Source of the DNA: Coriobacteriaceae bacterium
GTDB lineage: Bacteria > Actinomycetota > Coriobacteriia > Coriobacteriales > Coriobacteriaceae
NCBI GenBank assembly: GCA_015062655.1
Contig: SUUG01000020.1
Location: 40,513-104,512, forward strand
Reading direction: 5' to 3'
DNA: 64,000 nucleotides
The translations under genes and the position numbers were made by a program. Under the pieces are notes generated by a model that saw only the letters and a list, made by a program, of their open reading frames with translations, was not told the origin of the DNA and did no database searches. This document shows, piece after piece, positions 1 through 9,113 of this stretch; the stretch's first letter is position 1; the number at the start of each line of letters is the position of its first letter.

Positions 1-1746
1 GCAACCTGCCAGGGCATCGATCTGCCTTCGCTTTCACCGAGGTATCTGCAGCGAGCCTCGAGCAACCGGGCCCTCCTCTTGCGCGAGCACGCCCGGATCT
101 GCCATGCGCTGGTGGGGAAGCCCGATCCCGTGACCGGGCCCGCGCGAGCGCTGCAGCGCGAGGCGGATGCCGTGGACGCGGATGAGATCGACATCCCCGA
201 GACGCTCTTCCGGCTCAGCAGGTCGATGGTCGCGGCCTTCCACGAGCCGGAGCGGGATGTGGAGGGCGAGCTGCAGGGGCTCTCGCGGCTGTCGGCGCGG
301 CTGGGGGAGCGGCGGCTGGTTCCGATCGCCACGCGGGTGCGGGCCGTATGCTCCCTGCGGCGGTTGCTCGCGGGCCTTCCGGTGGTGGACGAGCGCGCGT
401 TCAGCGACAGGGTCACCGTCGCGGTGCGCGAATCCGATCTGGACACGCAGCTGCTGTACCTGGCGGCCGAGGGCTGGCAGTGCGCCGAGACGGGGCAGCT
501 CGTGAACGCGCGGTTCCGCGCCCAGCAGGTGGGGCGCCTCGCGGAATCGAGGCACGCCCTGCTCAAGGGGTGGTCGTTGCTGCTCGAGCAGGTCTCCATG
601 CTCCTCAACAGCTCCCGCGTGACGATCCGGGAGGATGCCGACCTGCTCGATCTCTCCCATACCGTTGACAACCCCGCTGAGGCCTGGGCCTCCGCCCTGC
701 TGCTCGCCGCCGCGCAGTACGACACCGATCTGTCGGTGTGGTTCTCCCTGCACCGCGAGGTGCTGCTCGAACCCCGCTTCCTGCCCATCGCACGGCTTGC
801 ACTGGGTGTCATGGGGCAGCGCGGGGCGACGGTGCTCCGGCTGATCCCCGAGGCCCGTGTCGACGCGTACCGCCTGTCAGCCGAGCCCGAGCCCGACGGC
901 CGCGGCCGGCGCCCCGATCTCACCGTGATGCCCGAGCTCTCCGAGGTGGGTCAGGTGAATATCTCGCTGCTCGGGGGCTTTCAGGTGAGTCGGAACGGGC
1001 ATCAGCTCACCAGCCGCCTGTGGGGGCGCAAGCGCGCCGCGTTTTTGGCGGCCCGCCTGACGCTCGCGCTTGGGACGTTCGTGGGCCGGCACGTGCTCAT
1101 CGAGGAGCTGTGGCCCGGGACGGACCTCTCCCGGGCGCGGCAGAGCCTGTACACGGCGACCTCGACTCTGCGCGCGGCGTTCGGCCAGGTGAAGGATGGA
1201 CCGCAGTACGTGCTCACGCACGGGGACGGCCTGGGCCTCAACACCGAGTACGTGAGCGCGGACACCACGGAGTTCAACATGCTCGTCCGAGCGATCTTGC
1301 TCCAACGGGACGGCAGGGGAAGCGCCGCCCGGGCCGTCATCGACGCCTGCTTGAAGCTCGAGAAGCTCTACGTCGGCCCGCTCTACATCCCCGGCTCCGG
1401 CGACGTCACCTTCTTCAGGCGCATGCGGCGGGTGTGCGAATCGAAGTACATCGACTGCCTGGTCAAGGGCATCGATGCCGCGATGGAAGAGGAGGACGTC
1501 ACGGTCGCCTCGTGGCTTGCCGAGGCTGCGCTCAAACAGTGCCCCACGCGCGAGGACGTCTTGCGCCGTGCGATGCGCGCGCTTGACGCCGCGGGACGGC
1601 GGCGCGAGGTGGTCAACCTGTACGCATCCCATCTCTACTACTTGAGGCACGAGCTTAAGGACGATCTGAATCGCGACCCGGAGGAGGAGACGCGCCGGCT
1701 CTACGAGGAGATCGTCGACGGCACGGGGCTCCAGGCCTTCGTCTGA
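1..1746 (+). CDS. SARP/BTAD-family transcriptional regulator, 5' partial
   Basis: The reading frame is open from base 1, so the gene begins before the window; the first in-window start-like codon (TTG at 79) is probably internal. About 290 residues of helical, unassigned sequence precede a winged-helix domain starting near base 955 (ISLLGGFQVSRNG, then LWGRKRAAFLAARL and IEELWPGTD). The final 170 residues resemble the bacterial transcriptional activator domain of SARP regulators (long helices, ending in a DLNRDPEEETRRLYEEI-like segment). Such proteins bind direct repeats near promoters and activate transcription; the target here is unknown. The large N-terminal region could be a sensor or TPR-like part. 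Domain call is good; function is not known. Confidence 0.75.
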   Translation, partial: ATCQGIDLPSLSPRYLQRASSNRALLLREHARICHALVGKPDPVTGPARALQREADAVDADEIDIPETLFRLSRSMVAAFHEPERDVEGELQGLSRLSARLGERRLVPIATRVRAVCSLRRLLAGLPVVDERAFSDRVTVAVRESDLDTQLLYLAAEGWQCAETGQLVNARFRAQQVGRLAESRHALLKGWSLLLEQVSMLLNSSRVTIREDADLLDLSHTVDNPAEAWASALLLAAAQYDTDLSVWFSLHREVLLEPRFLPIARLALGVMGQRGATVLRLIPEARVDAYRLSAEPEPDGRGRRPDLTVMPELSEVGQVNISLLGGFQVSRNGHQLTSRLWGRKRAAFLAARLTLALGTFVGRHVLIEELWPGTDLSRARQSLYTATSTLRAAFGQVKDGPQYVLTHGDGLGLNTEYVSADTTEFNMLVRAILLQRDGRGSAARAVIDACLKLEKLYVGPLYIPGSGDVTFFRRMRRVCESKYIDCLVKGIDAAMEEEDVTVASWLAEAALKQCPTREDVLRRAMRALDAAGRRREVVNLYASHLYYLRHELKDDLNRDPEEETRRLYEEIVDGTGLQAFV

Positions 1747-1827
1747 GCCCGAGGGCGCGGCAGGGAGGGCGGGACGCGGCGATAAGGAGTACGATACGTC
1801 CCGTCGGCACGTCGGAGGGGAGCGGCA

Positions 1828-3159
1828 GTGATCTCAGAGCGCATGTTGACGGGTGTGATCAAGGCGATGGCGAAGCGCGAGCTCAGGATCGAGCCGGCGC
1901 GCGTGGAGGCGCTGCCCGGCCCCAAGCCCGGCGTCCGCTACATGCTCTACATGCACATCCCCTTCTGTCAGCGCCTCTGCCCCTACTGCAGCTTCAACCG
2001 CTACCCCTTTCGCGAGGAGGTGGCCCGGCCCTATTTCAAGAACCTTCGGCGCGAGATGCTGATGCTCAAAGACCTCGGATACGACTTCGAGAGCATCTAC
2101 TGCGGGGGCGGGACCCCCACGATCATGATCGACGAGCTTTGCGAGACGCTCGACCTGGCGCGGGAGACCTTCTCCATCCAGGAGGTCTGCTCCGAGACGA
2201 ACCCCAACCATCTGACAGGGCCCTACCTGGAGAAGATGAAGGGCCGGGTTCAGCGCCTCTCGGTGGGCGTGCAGAGCTTCGATGACGATCTGCTCCGCCA
2301 GATGGACCGCTTCGAGAAGTACGGCAGCGGCGATGAGATCTTCGAGCGCCTCCAGATGGCGCGGGAGTATTTCGACATCCTGAACGTGGACATGATCTTC
2401 AACTTCCCCTCCCAGAGCGCCGATGTGCTCCAGCGCGATATCGAGCGCATCCGGGAGTGCGGCTGCCAGCAGACCACCTTCAGCCCGCTGTATTTCTCAC
2501 ACGCCACGACCAGGCACATGCTGGACACCTTGGGCAAGCCGAATTACCAGCGCGAGTACGAGTACTACAAGATCTTGGACGAGGGGCTCGCGGGCGGGGC
2601 GGACCCGGCCTTCGAGCGCCGCACGGTCTGGACCTTCAACCGCGCCGGCCGCGACCTGCACGCCTGCGGCGAGAGCGTGGCGCCGGTGGACGAGTTCGGG
2701 GTGTCCTACGAGGAGTACCCGGCCATCGGCTCGGGCTCGGTCACGCACCTCGACGGGACCATCTACGTGAACACCTTCTCGATCAAGGAGTACAACGAGG
2801 CCATCGAGTCGGGACGCATGTCGGTCATGGGGAAGACCGAGATGAGCCGCCGCGACCTCATGCGCTACCGGTTCATGCAGGACCTGTACGCCCTGCGGCT
2901 GGACAAGCGCCGGTTCGAGCGCGATTTCGGCGTGAGCGTCGAGCGGGGCCTCCCGGTGGAGATGGCCTTCATGCGGGCGAACGGCGCATTCGAGACGGAC
3001 GACGCCGACGAGCTCACGCTCACCTGCAAGGGCCGCTACTACGTGCTCGTGATGCAGCGGCAGTTTCTCTCGGGCCTGAACGAGCTGCGCGACCAGGCCC
3101 GGTCCCGGCTCACGGGCCCCGAGCGCGACCTCGTGTTCGCCGACGGCACGGTGAAGTAG
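1828..3159 (+). CDS. HemN/HemW-family radical SAM protein
   Basis: 443 residues from a GTG start with a GGAGGGG Shine-Dalgarno sequence 8 bases upstream; an in-frame ATG lies at 1843. The radical SAM motif CxxxCxxC is at residues 47-54 (PFCQRLCPYCSF), followed by YCGGGTP, which helps bind S-adenosylmethionine, and a HemN-like C-terminal domain. The family includes coproporphyrinogen III dehydrogenase (HemN), the haem chaperone HemW and ChuW/HutW haem-degrading enzymes. There are no other haem genes nearby, so the substrate cannot be decided; a HemW- or ChuW-like role is as likely as HemN. The gene stands alone between the SARP regulator and aspS. Confidence 0.8.
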   Translation: MISERMLTGVIKAMAKRELRIEPARVEALPGPKPGVRYMLYMHIPFCQRLCPYCSFNRYPFREEVARPYFKNLRREMLMLKDLGYDFESIYCGGGTPTIMIDELCETLDLARETFSIQEVCSETNPNHLTGPYLEKMKGRVQRLSVGVQSFDDDLLRQMDRFEKYGSGDEIFERLQMAREYFDILNVDMIFNFPSQSADVLQRDIERIRECGCQQTTFSPLYFSHATTRHMLDTLGKPNYQREYEYYKILDEGLAGGADPAFERRTVWTFNRAGRDLHACGESVAPVDEFGVSYEEYPAIGSGSVTHLDGTIYVNTFSIKEYNEAIESGRMSVMGKTEMSRRDLMRYRFMQDLYALRLDKRRFERDFGVSVERGLPVEMAFMRANGAFETDDADELTLTCKGRYYVLVMQRQFLSGLNELRDQARSRLTGPERDLVFADGTVK

Positions 3160-3267
3160 CCCTCCCTCCGCACAAGCCTGTCCGCAACGCCGGCACCGCC
3201 CGCTGCCCCGCCCGCGGCCGCCCACCCGCGACCCAGCCCGCGGCACCGCGTCGCCCGCCCCCGCCGA

Positions 3268-3328
3268 GATGCCGAGCGTTCGTAACTCGGCAGAAAATCG
3301 CCCGAAAACGCCGGATTACGAACGCTCG
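3268..3328. repeat. dispersed palindromic repeat, copy 1 (paired with copy 2)
   Basis: Imperfect palindrome: left arm GATGCCGAGCGTTCGTAACT, right arm GGATTACGAACGCTCG, separated by an A-rich loop. Together with copy 2 it fills part of the 416-base gap between the HemN-like gene and aspS; apart from the aspS leader I see nothing else there. Confidence 0.9.
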
Positions 3329-3342
3329 CGCAAGCCATAGGG

Positions 3343-3407
3343 GATGCTGAGCGTTCGCAATTGCCCATTTTCGCACGATAAAACGGCGAATCGCGAACGC
3401 TCGGCAT
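3343..3407. repeat. dispersed palindromic repeat, copy 2
   Basis: Second member of the pair, 14 bases after copy 1. Left arm GATGCTGAGCGTTCGCAATT, right arm AATCGCGAACGCTCGGCAT. The paired changes (CGTAA to CGCAA on the left, TTACG to TCGCG on the right) partly preserve pairing. Confidence 0.9.
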
Positions 3408-3575
3408 ACCGCGGGCAATGTTAAAACCGCGCCGCGGCCGATCGCGGGGTGACGCGGCCGCCGTGCGAGCGCTATCATGGGACGCCATGCGCGCATACGC
3501 TGTCTACGCATCCGCGCGGTCTGTATCATCGTCGCCCGCACCGACACGGGGCGGCACGGACTCTGGGAGGTTTCC

Positions 3576-5348
3576 ATGGGGGATACCCATGCCATGCACA
3601 CGCACACCTGCGGTGAGCTCACGGCCGAGCACATCGGTTCCGAGGTCACCCTCACCGGTTGGGTGTGGCGCCGTCGCGACCACGGCGGCCTGATCTTCGT
3701 CGACCTGCGCGACCGCGCAGGCGTCACGCAGATCTCCTTCGACCCCGAGCACTCCGGCGGCACGGCGTTCCATGCAGCCGAGACCATTCGTTCCGAGTGG
3801 CCCATCAAGGTGACCGGCACCGTGCGCCGCCGTCCCGAGGGCATGGAGAACGCCAAGCTCGCGACCGGCGACATCGAGGTCCTCATCTCCGACATCGAGG
3901 TCCTGAACCGCTCCCGCACCCCGCCCTTCCAGATCGAGGACCACATCGAGGCCGGCGAGGACATCCGCCTGCGCTACCGCTACCTCGACATCCGCCGCCC
4001 CAAGATGATGTCGAACCTGAAGCTCCGCTCCGACTTCACCTTCGCCATCCGCGACGCCCTGCACCGCCGCGCCTTCATGGAGGTCGAGACCCCGAGCCTC
4101 TTCAAGTCCACCCCCGAGGGCGCCCGCGACTTCCTCGTGCCGAGCCGCATCCAGCCCGGCCACTTCTACGCCCTGCCCCAGAGCCCCCAGCTCCTGAAGC
4201 AGCTGCTCATGGTGGGCGGCGTCGAGCGCTACTACCAGGTGGCCAAGTGCTTCCGTGACGAGGACCTGCGCGCCGACCGCCAGCCCGAGTTCACGCAGGT
4301 CGACATCGAGATGAGCTTCGTGGAGCAGGACGACGTCATGGCCGAGCTCGAAGACGTCCTGAAAGACGCCTTCGCCGCCATGGGCGTCGACATGCCCACG
4401 CCGCTGCGCCGTCTGAGCTACTGGGACGCGATGGAGACCTACGGCATCGACAAGCCCGACACGCGCTACGGCATGCACCTCGTGGATGTCACGGACATCT
4501 TCAAGGAGTCTTCTTTCAAGGTCTTCGCGAGCGCGGCGAACGCCGAGGGCTCGGTCGTCAAGTGCATCAACGCCAAGGGCGCCGGCTCCTGGGCCCGTGC
4601 CAAGATCGACAAGCTCGAGCCCGTGGCCCGCGAGCTCGGCGCGAAGGGCCTCGCCTGGATCGCCTTCCGCGAAGACGGCAGCGTGAACAGTCCGATCGTC
4701 AAGTTCTTCTCCGATGAGGAGATGGCGGCCCTGCGCGAGCGCACCGAGGTCGAGCCCGGCGACCTCGTGATGTTCGCCGCCGGCCCGCGACTCGAGAGCT
4801 GCGAGATCCTGGGCGGTATGCGCTGCCACATGGCCGACGCCCTCGACGTGCCCCGCGAGGGCCACGACTTCCTCTGGGTCGTCGACTTTCCGCTCTTCCA
4901 CTGGGACGAGGACCGCAAGGCCTATGCCGCCGAGCACCAGCCCTTCACCCAGCCGGTCGAGGACGATCTCGGGCGGCTGGACACCGACCCGCTCTCGGTG
5001 GGCTCCCGCACCTACGACTTCGTGATGGACGGCTTCGAGGCGGGCGGCGGCGGCATGCGCATCCACAACGCCGAGCTGCAGGAGCGCATCCTCGAGAAGC
5101 TTGGCTTCACGCCCGAGGGGGCCCGCGAGCAGTTCGGCTTCCTGATGGACGCCCTCGAGTTCGGCGCGCCCCCGATGGGCGGCTTCGCGCTCGGCCTCGA
5201 CCGCGTGTGCATGCTGCTGGCCGGTGCGGACTCCATCCGCGAGGTCATGGCCTTCCCTAAGACGAGCTCCGGCTCCGACATGATGAGCGAGGCCCCGAGC
5301 CCGGTCTCGGCCCGCCAGCTCAAGGAGGTCTCGCTGCGCACGCTGTGA
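3576..5348 (+). CDS. aspS: aspartyl-tRNA synthetase
   Basis: Charges tRNA-Asp in the cytoplasm. The chosen ATG at 3576 has GGGAGG five bases upstream and gives 590 residues, normal for bacterial AspRS; the longer open frame from 3477 has no support. Order of parts: N-terminal OB-fold anticodon-binding domain (about residues 10-110, TLTGWVWRRRDHGGLIF), class II core with RYRYLDIRRP and FRDEDLRADRQPEFTQVDIE, an inserted GAD domain (about 300-420), and class II motif 3 GFALGLDRVCMLLAGADSIR near residue 535. Whether it is discriminating or also charges tRNA-Asn cannot be settled from sequence by eye. Confidence 0.97.
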   Translation: MGDTHAMHTHTCGELTAEHIGSEVTLTGWVWRRRDHGGLIFVDLRDRAGVTQISFDPEHSGGTAFHAAETIRSEWPIKVTGTVRRRPEGMENAKLATGDIEVLISDIEVLNRSRTPPFQIEDHIEAGEDIRLRYRYLDIRRPKMMSNLKLRSDFTFAIRDALHRRAFMEVETPSLFKSTPEGARDFLVPSRIQPGHFYALPQSPQLLKQLLMVGGVERYYQVAKCFRDEDLRADRQPEFTQVDIEMSFVEQDDVMAELEDVLKDAFAAMGVDMPTPLRRLSYWDAMETYGIDKPDTRYGMHLVDVTDIFKESSFKVFASAANAEGSVVKCINAKGAGSWARAKIDKLEPVARELGAKGLAWIAFREDGSVNSPIVKFFSDEEMAALRERTEVEPGDLVMFAAGPRLESCEILGGMRCHMADALDVPREGHDFLWVVDFPLFHWDEDRKAYAAEHQPFTQPVEDDLGRLDTDPLSVGSRTYDFVMDGFEAGGGGMRIHNAELQERILEKLGFTPEGAREQFGFLMDALEFGAPPMGGFALGLDRVCMLLAGADSIREVMAFPKTSSGSDMMSEAPSPVSARQLKEVSLRTL

Positions 5349-5374
5349 CGGCGACTGGCACGGCCTGATCCTGC

Positions 5375-5413
5375 GCGCCCGCATCCGCCCTCGCCGCGGA
5401 TGCGGGCGCTTTC
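5375..5413 (+). terminator. rho-independent terminator after aspS
   Basis: Perfect 14-bp stem: GCGCCCGCATCCGC pairs with GCGGATGCGGGCGC, followed by a short TTT. It lies 27 bases after the aspS stop. Confidence 0.75.
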
Positions 5414-5482
5414 GCATCGGGCCGGCCCCGTGCAATCCGGTACAGTGGGGGCATTGCTCATGCCCATAGGGAAGGGGAGACC

Positions 5483-6484
5483 ATGAGGCTTGGTGTGCTC
5501 GGCACGGGGATGATCGCGCGGCTCATCGTCCCGCACCTTGAGGAGTGGGGCTGCACGGTGGGGGCGGTCTGCTCGACGCCGCGCAGCGTCCAGGCGGCGC
5601 GCGAGCTCGCGGGCACCGTCGCTGCGGCCGAGGTGCACACCGATCTCGCGGCCATGCTCGCCCAGACGGACATCGACACGGTCTACCTCGCCGTTCCGAA
5701 CCACCTGCATCATGGGGCGGCGATCCGGGCGCTTGAGGCCGGCAAGCACGTGATCGTGGAGAAGCCGATCGCGAGCACCGTCGAGGAGGCACGGGACCTC
5801 GCCGCAACCGCCCGCGAGCGCGGCCTGATGCTCGCCGAGGCCATCACCACCCTCCACCAGCCGAACTACGCGAAGCTTCGCGAGTTTCTGCCGCGCATCG
5901 GCGACATCAAGATCGTCAGCTGCAATTTCAGCCAGTACAGCAGCCGCTACGACGCGTTTCGAGCGGGCACGGTGCTGCCGGCCTTCGATCCGGCGAAATC
6001 GGGCGGTGCGCTCATGGACCTCGGGGTCTACAACATGCATTGGCTCATCGGCCTGTTCGGCGAGCCCGTCCGCGCCGCGTATCATGCGAACATCGAGCGC
6101 GGCATCGACACCTCGGGCGTGATGGAGCTCGATTACGGGAGCTTCAAGGCGGTGAGCGTGGCCGCCAAGGACTGCGCGGCGCCGTCGCGGAGCACGATCC
6201 AGGGCACGAGGGGCTATCTCGCGCTGGCAACGCCTCCAAGCAGCTGCGGCGGCCTGACCCTGCACCTCAACGACGGCACCGAGGAGCGCGTCGACCTCAA
6301 TCCCGAGAACCAGTGGGAGAGCGCGTTTCGGTCGATCAGCGCCATGATCGACGCAGGCGACCGGGAGCGCTGCGAGGCCCTGCTGCGGCACAGCGTCGCC
6401 GTCTCCCACACCATGACCGAGGCGCGGCGCGCGGCGGGCATCTGGTTTGCGGCGGATGCACCGTACCGTGGGGCGAGGGCGTAG
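5483..6484 (+). CDS. Gfo/Idh/MocA-family NAD(P)-dependent oxidoreductase
   Basis: 333 residues. ATG at 5483 with GGGGAG eight bases upstream. N-terminal Rossmann fold with LGTGMIARLI at residues 5-14 for NAD(P) binding, followed by the family signature EKPIAST near residue 93, whose Lys is the usual catalytic residue. The C-terminal alpha/beta domain contains GGALMDLGVYNMHWLIGLFG, typical of trans-dihydrobenzene- or sugar-type dehydrogenases of this family. Substrate unknown. Monocistronic by appearance: its stop is 78 bases before the promoter of the TPP-riboswitch transcript. Confidence 0.85.
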   Translation: MRLGVLGTGMIARLIVPHLEEWGCTVGAVCSTPRSVQAARELAGTVAAAEVHTDLAAMLAQTDIDTVYLAVPNHLHHGAAIRALEAGKHVIVEKPIASTVEEARDLAATARERGLMLAEAITTLHQPNYAKLREFLPRIGDIKIVSCNFSQYSSRYDAFRAGTVLPAFDPAKSGGALMDLGVYNMHWLIGLFGEPVRAAYHANIERGIDTSGVMELDYGSFKAVSVAAKDCAAPSRSTIQGTRGYLALATPPSSCGGLTLHLNDGTEERVDLNPENQWESAFRSISAMIDAGDRERCEALLRHSVAVSHTMTEARRAAGIWFAADAPYRGARA

Positions 6485-6561
6485 GGGCTGCCGGCGCCGC
6501 TTCAGCGGCTGCCGCCCGATGGGGGGGGTCGTGAGAGTTCGCAGCCGTCCGCCTCGCGTGC

Positions 6562-6567
6562 TACAAT
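6562..6567 (+). promoter_or_regulatory. -10 box of the thiamine transport operon
   Basis: TACAAT lies about 14 bases upstream of the TPP riboswitch fold, at the distance expected for a sigma-70-type promoter whose RNA starts with the riboswitch. No clear -35 box was seen. Confidence 0.5.
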
Positions 6568-6575
6568 GCCTCACG

Positions 6576-6665
6576 TACAAGGGGAGCTGGGGCATGGCCC
6601 GGCTGAGAGGAGCGGACCGTCCGCTCGACCCGACCTGATCCGGGTAATGCCGGCGTAGGGACGAG
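6576..6665 (+). ncRNA. TPP riboswitch (THI element)
   Basis: Contains the conserved blocks of the THI box in order: GGGGAGC (6581), GGCTGAGAGG (6601), ACCTGATCCGGGTAATGCC (6633) and GGCGTAGGGA ahead of the closing stem. The variable P3 hairpin is GCGGACCGTCCGC. It binds thiamine pyrophosphate, and the terminator directly downstream indicates control by premature transcription termination of the transport genes that follow. Confidence 0.96.
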
Positions 6666-6683
6666 ACATCCTTTGCAACCGCG

Positions 6684-6715
6684 AGGGCCCCTACGGTATC
6701 GAGGGGCCCTTTTTG
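6684..6715 (+). terminator. riboswitch-controlled terminator
   Basis: AGGGCCCCT pairs with AGGGGCCCT and is followed by TTTTT. It sits between the TPP aptamer and the first gene of the operon, as in termination-type THI elements. Confidence 0.9.
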
Positions 6716-6748
6716 CTGCCCGGGCGCAGCTGGCCCGGAAGGAGGAGT

Positions 6749-7057
6749 ATGGAGGCAAGCGTCGCGATCCAGGTCCTGCCGCAGCGCGTCGGGGGGAACG
6801 CGGAGGTGGTGCGCATCGTCGATGAGGCGATCGCCTACATCCAGCGCGAGTTCCCCGACGCCTACGTGGGACCGTTCGAAACCACCATCGAGGGCGACTA
6901 CGACCACTGCATGCGGGTGGTGGCCGAGGTCAACCGCATCGCCGTCAGGGCCGGTGCACCCGGGGTGGCCACCTACGTGAAGATCTTCTTCGCGCCCGAG
7001 GAGGGCGTGCTCACCACCGAGGAGAAGATCGGCAAGTACCATGCCGACAACGACTGA
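6749..7057 (+). CDS. thiamine-binding protein, MTH1187/YqgV (DUF77) family
   Basis: 102 residues from ATG 6749, preceded by AAGGAGGAG; an upstream in-frame start at 6713 would lie in the terminator and is rejected. The protein resembles small ferredoxin-like-fold proteins that bind hydroxymethyl-thiamine or related pyrimidines (VAIQVLPQR, YVGPFETTIEGDYD, TYVKIFFAPEEG). It is the first gene after a TPP riboswitch and overlaps the start assigned to the permease, so it belongs to the thiamine precursor uptake operon. Its exact role (binding or delivering the pyrimidine) is inferred from family and context. Confidence 0.88.
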   Translation: MEASVAIQVLPQRVGGNAEVVRIVDEAIAYIQREFPDAYVGPFETTIEGDYDHCMRVVAEVNRIAVRAGAPGVATYVKIFFAPEEGVLTTEEKIGKYHADND

Positions 7058-7991
7058 GACGCCGACCTCCTCAACCGCGGAGCCCGATGACGCCCGCACG
7101 GCACCGATGCCGAGCGTTCGTAACACGGCATTAAACGCGGAAAAAAGGCCGGATTACGAACGCTCGGCATCTGGGATGCGGCGGGGGGCGGATCGTCGCG
7201 TCTTGCCCTCGTTGCGGGGCGCGTCCAGCCGGCGCCTGCTCGCGCTCGCGGCGCCGTTGACGCTCGTCGCGCTCGTCGCCGTGTGGCAGCTCGTCTGCTC
7301 GCTCGGGCTCGTGCCGCCCTACCTGTTGCCGAGCCCGCTCGCCGTCGTCCGCGCGCTCATCGCCGACGCGCCCCTGCTCGCCGGGCACACGGCCACCACG
7401 CTCGCCGAGGCGGGCGTCGGGCTTGCGCTCGGCGTCGCCACGGGGCTCGCGGCCGCGATCGTCATGGACCGCTTTGAGATCCTCTACCGGGCGTTCTACC
7501 CCATCGTCGTGTTGACCCAGACCATCCCCGCGGTCGCGATCGCCCCGCTTCTGGTGCTCTGGTTCGGCTACGACATGCTGCCGAAGATCGTGCTCATCGT
7601 GGTGTCGACGTTCTTCCCCATCACGGTGGGGGTCCTCGGCGGCTTCCGATCCGTCGATCCCGACGAGATCGATCTCATGCGCTCGATGGGCGCCACGGAG
7701 CTGCAGATCTTGCGCCACGTGAAGTTCCCGGCGGCGTTGCCCCAGTTCTTCTCGGGGCTCAAGATCTCGGCCGCCTACGCCATCGTGGGCGCCGTCATCG
7801 CCGAGTGGCTCGGCGGCTTCTCGGGCCTCGGCGTCTACATGACGCGGGTTCGCAAGGCCTACTCGTTCGACAAGATGTTCGCGGTGATCCTGCTCATCTC
7901 GGCCCTGAGCCTCGTGCTCATGCGGGTCGTCGAGCTGGCCCGCCGCGCGGCGATCCCCTGGGACCGGGTGGGGAGTGAAGATCGCCGCTGA
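7041..7991 (+). CDS. ABC transporter permease, ThiX-like (thiamine precursor uptake)
   Basis: Membrane subunit of an importer with BPD_transp_1 topology; about six membrane segments begin near base 7235 (LALAAPLTLVALVAVWQLV) and the EAA loop lies near DPDEIDLMRSMGATE. Two starts are possible. ATG 7041 overlaps the previous gene and gives 316 residues, but residues 23-44 are then encoded by a dispersed palindromic repeat (MPSVRNTALNAEKRPDYERSAS). ATG 7176, just after the repeat, gives 271 residues, closer to normal for this family, but has no good ribosome-binding site. Operon neighbours are the binding protein and ATPase downstream. Confidence 0.88.
   Translation: MPTTTETPTSSTAEPDDARTAPMPSVRNTALNAEKRPDYERSASGMRRGADRRVLPSLRGASSRRLLALAAPLTLVALVAVWQLVCSLGLVPPYLLPSPLAVVRALIADAPLLAGHTATTLAEAGVGLALGVATGLAAAIVMDRFEILYRAFYPIVVLTQTIPAVAIAPLLVLWFGYDMLPKIVLIVVSTFFPITVGVLGGFRSVDPDEIDLMRSMGATELQILRHVKFPAALPQFFSGLKISAAYAIVGAVIAEWLGGFSGLGVYMTRVRKAYSFDKMFAVILLISALSLVLMRVVELARRAAIPWDRVGSEDRR
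7106..7171. repeat. dispersed palindromic repeat, copy 3, inside a coding frame
   Basis: Left arm GATGCCGAGCGTTCGTAACA, right arm GGATTACGAACGCTCGGCAT. Unlike the other copies it lies within an open reading frame that continues into the ThiX-like permease without a stop or frame change. Confidence 0.9.
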
Positions 7992-8046
7992 CCCGGTGCT
8001 CGCAAACGACACGCGGGGCACAGGCCCTGCAGAACAGGAGACAATC

Positions 8047-9084
8047 ATGACCAAGCAGACGATGAGCCGCCGCGCCTTCTCCCTTTCAGCTCTCGCGGGC
8101 GCCACGGCGCTCGCCGGGTGCGCGGGCACGGGCGCGCAGGCAGGGTCCAGCCACTCGGCCGGGTCGACCGCGTCCGGCGGCCTCACACCCGTCACCTTCG
8201 CCCTCGATTGGACGCCGAACACGAACCACACGGGCGTCTACGTGGCGAGCGAGCGCGGGTACTACCGGGACGCCGGCCTCGACGTCACGATCCTGCAGGC
8301 GCCCGAGAACGGCGCCGATCCGCTCGTGGCCGCGGGGGATGCGCAGTTCGGCGTCAGCTTCCAGGACACTATGGCGGCCTACGTCACCGGTGACGAGGCG
8401 CTTCCGGTCTCCGCGGTGGCCGCGATCATCCAGCACAACACCTCGGGCATCATCAGCCTCGCCGAGAAGGGGATCGAAAGTCCCGCCAAGATGATGGACC
8501 ACACCTATGCCACGTGGGAGCTCCCGATCGAGCAGGGGGTCATCCAACGCTGCGTGGAGGCCGACGGCGGCGATTTCAGCCGTGTGAAGATGGTGCCCTC
8601 GACCGTCACCGACGAGGTGAGCGCGCTCTCCTCGAATCAGGTGGACAGCATCTGGATCTACTGGGCCTGGGCGGGAGAGAAGTGCCGCCTCGCGGGCCTC
8701 GACACCAACTACTTCGCCTTCGCCGACATCGACGGGGTCTTCGACTACTACACCCCGGTGATCATCGCGAACAACGACCTCATCAAGGACGATCCGAAGA
8801 CCGTCCAGGCCTTCATGGACGCCACGCGCCGGGGCTACGAGGACTGCATCGAGGACCCGGATGGCGCGGCCGAGGTGCTGCTCAAGGCGGCCCCGGAGCT
8901 CGAGCGCGAGCTCGTGCTCGCTTCCCAGCGCTATCTCGCCGACCAGTACCAGGCGGATGCGGCAGCCTGGGGGCTCATCGATCAAAACCGCTGGGACGCG
9001 TTCTTCGGGTGGGTGTCCGAGCAGGGCTTCGCGCCCAAGATCCCCTCGGGTGCCGGCCTTGTCACCGACTTCATCAAGGCCTAG
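8047..9084 (+). CDS. ABC transporter substrate-binding lipoprotein, NMT1/ThiY-like
   Basis: 345 residues from ATG 8047 (CAGGAG nine bases upstream); the open frame from 7975 overlaps the permease and lacks support. The N-terminus has a twin-arginine-like motif (MSRRAFSLSALAG) followed by a lipobox LAGC, so it is probably exported by Tat and lipid-anchored outside the membrane. The mature part begins with VTFALDWTPNTNHTGVYVA, the signature of NMT1/THI5-like proteins that bind formylaminopyrimidine or hydroxymethylpyrimidine. TPP-riboswitch control and the adjacent permease and ATPase support a ThiY role. Confidence 0.92.
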   Translation: MTKQTMSRRAFSLSALAGATALAGCAGTGAQAGSSHSAGSTASGGLTPVTFALDWTPNTNHTGVYVASERGYYRDAGLDVTILQAPENGADPLVAAGDAQFGVSFQDTMAAYVTGDEALPVSAVAAIIQHNTSGIISLAEKGIESPAKMMDHTYATWELPIEQGVIQRCVEADGGDFSRVKMVPSTVTDEVSALSSNQVDSIWIYWAWAGEKCRLAGLDTNYFAFADIDGVFDYYTPVIIANNDLIKDDPKTVQAFMDATRRGYEDCIEDPDGAAEVLLKAAPELERELVLASQRYLADQYQADAAAWGLIDQNRWDAFFGWVSEQGFAPKIPSGAGLVTDFIKA

Positions 9085-9113
9085 CGGGCGCGCGGGGAAG
9101 GGGCGGATCGCAG

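Noticed and set aside
3504..5435. Long minus-strand open frame (643 codons) opposite aspS
   Set aside because: It is a shadow of GC-rich codons; no start signal and no family pattern, whereas aspS is certain.
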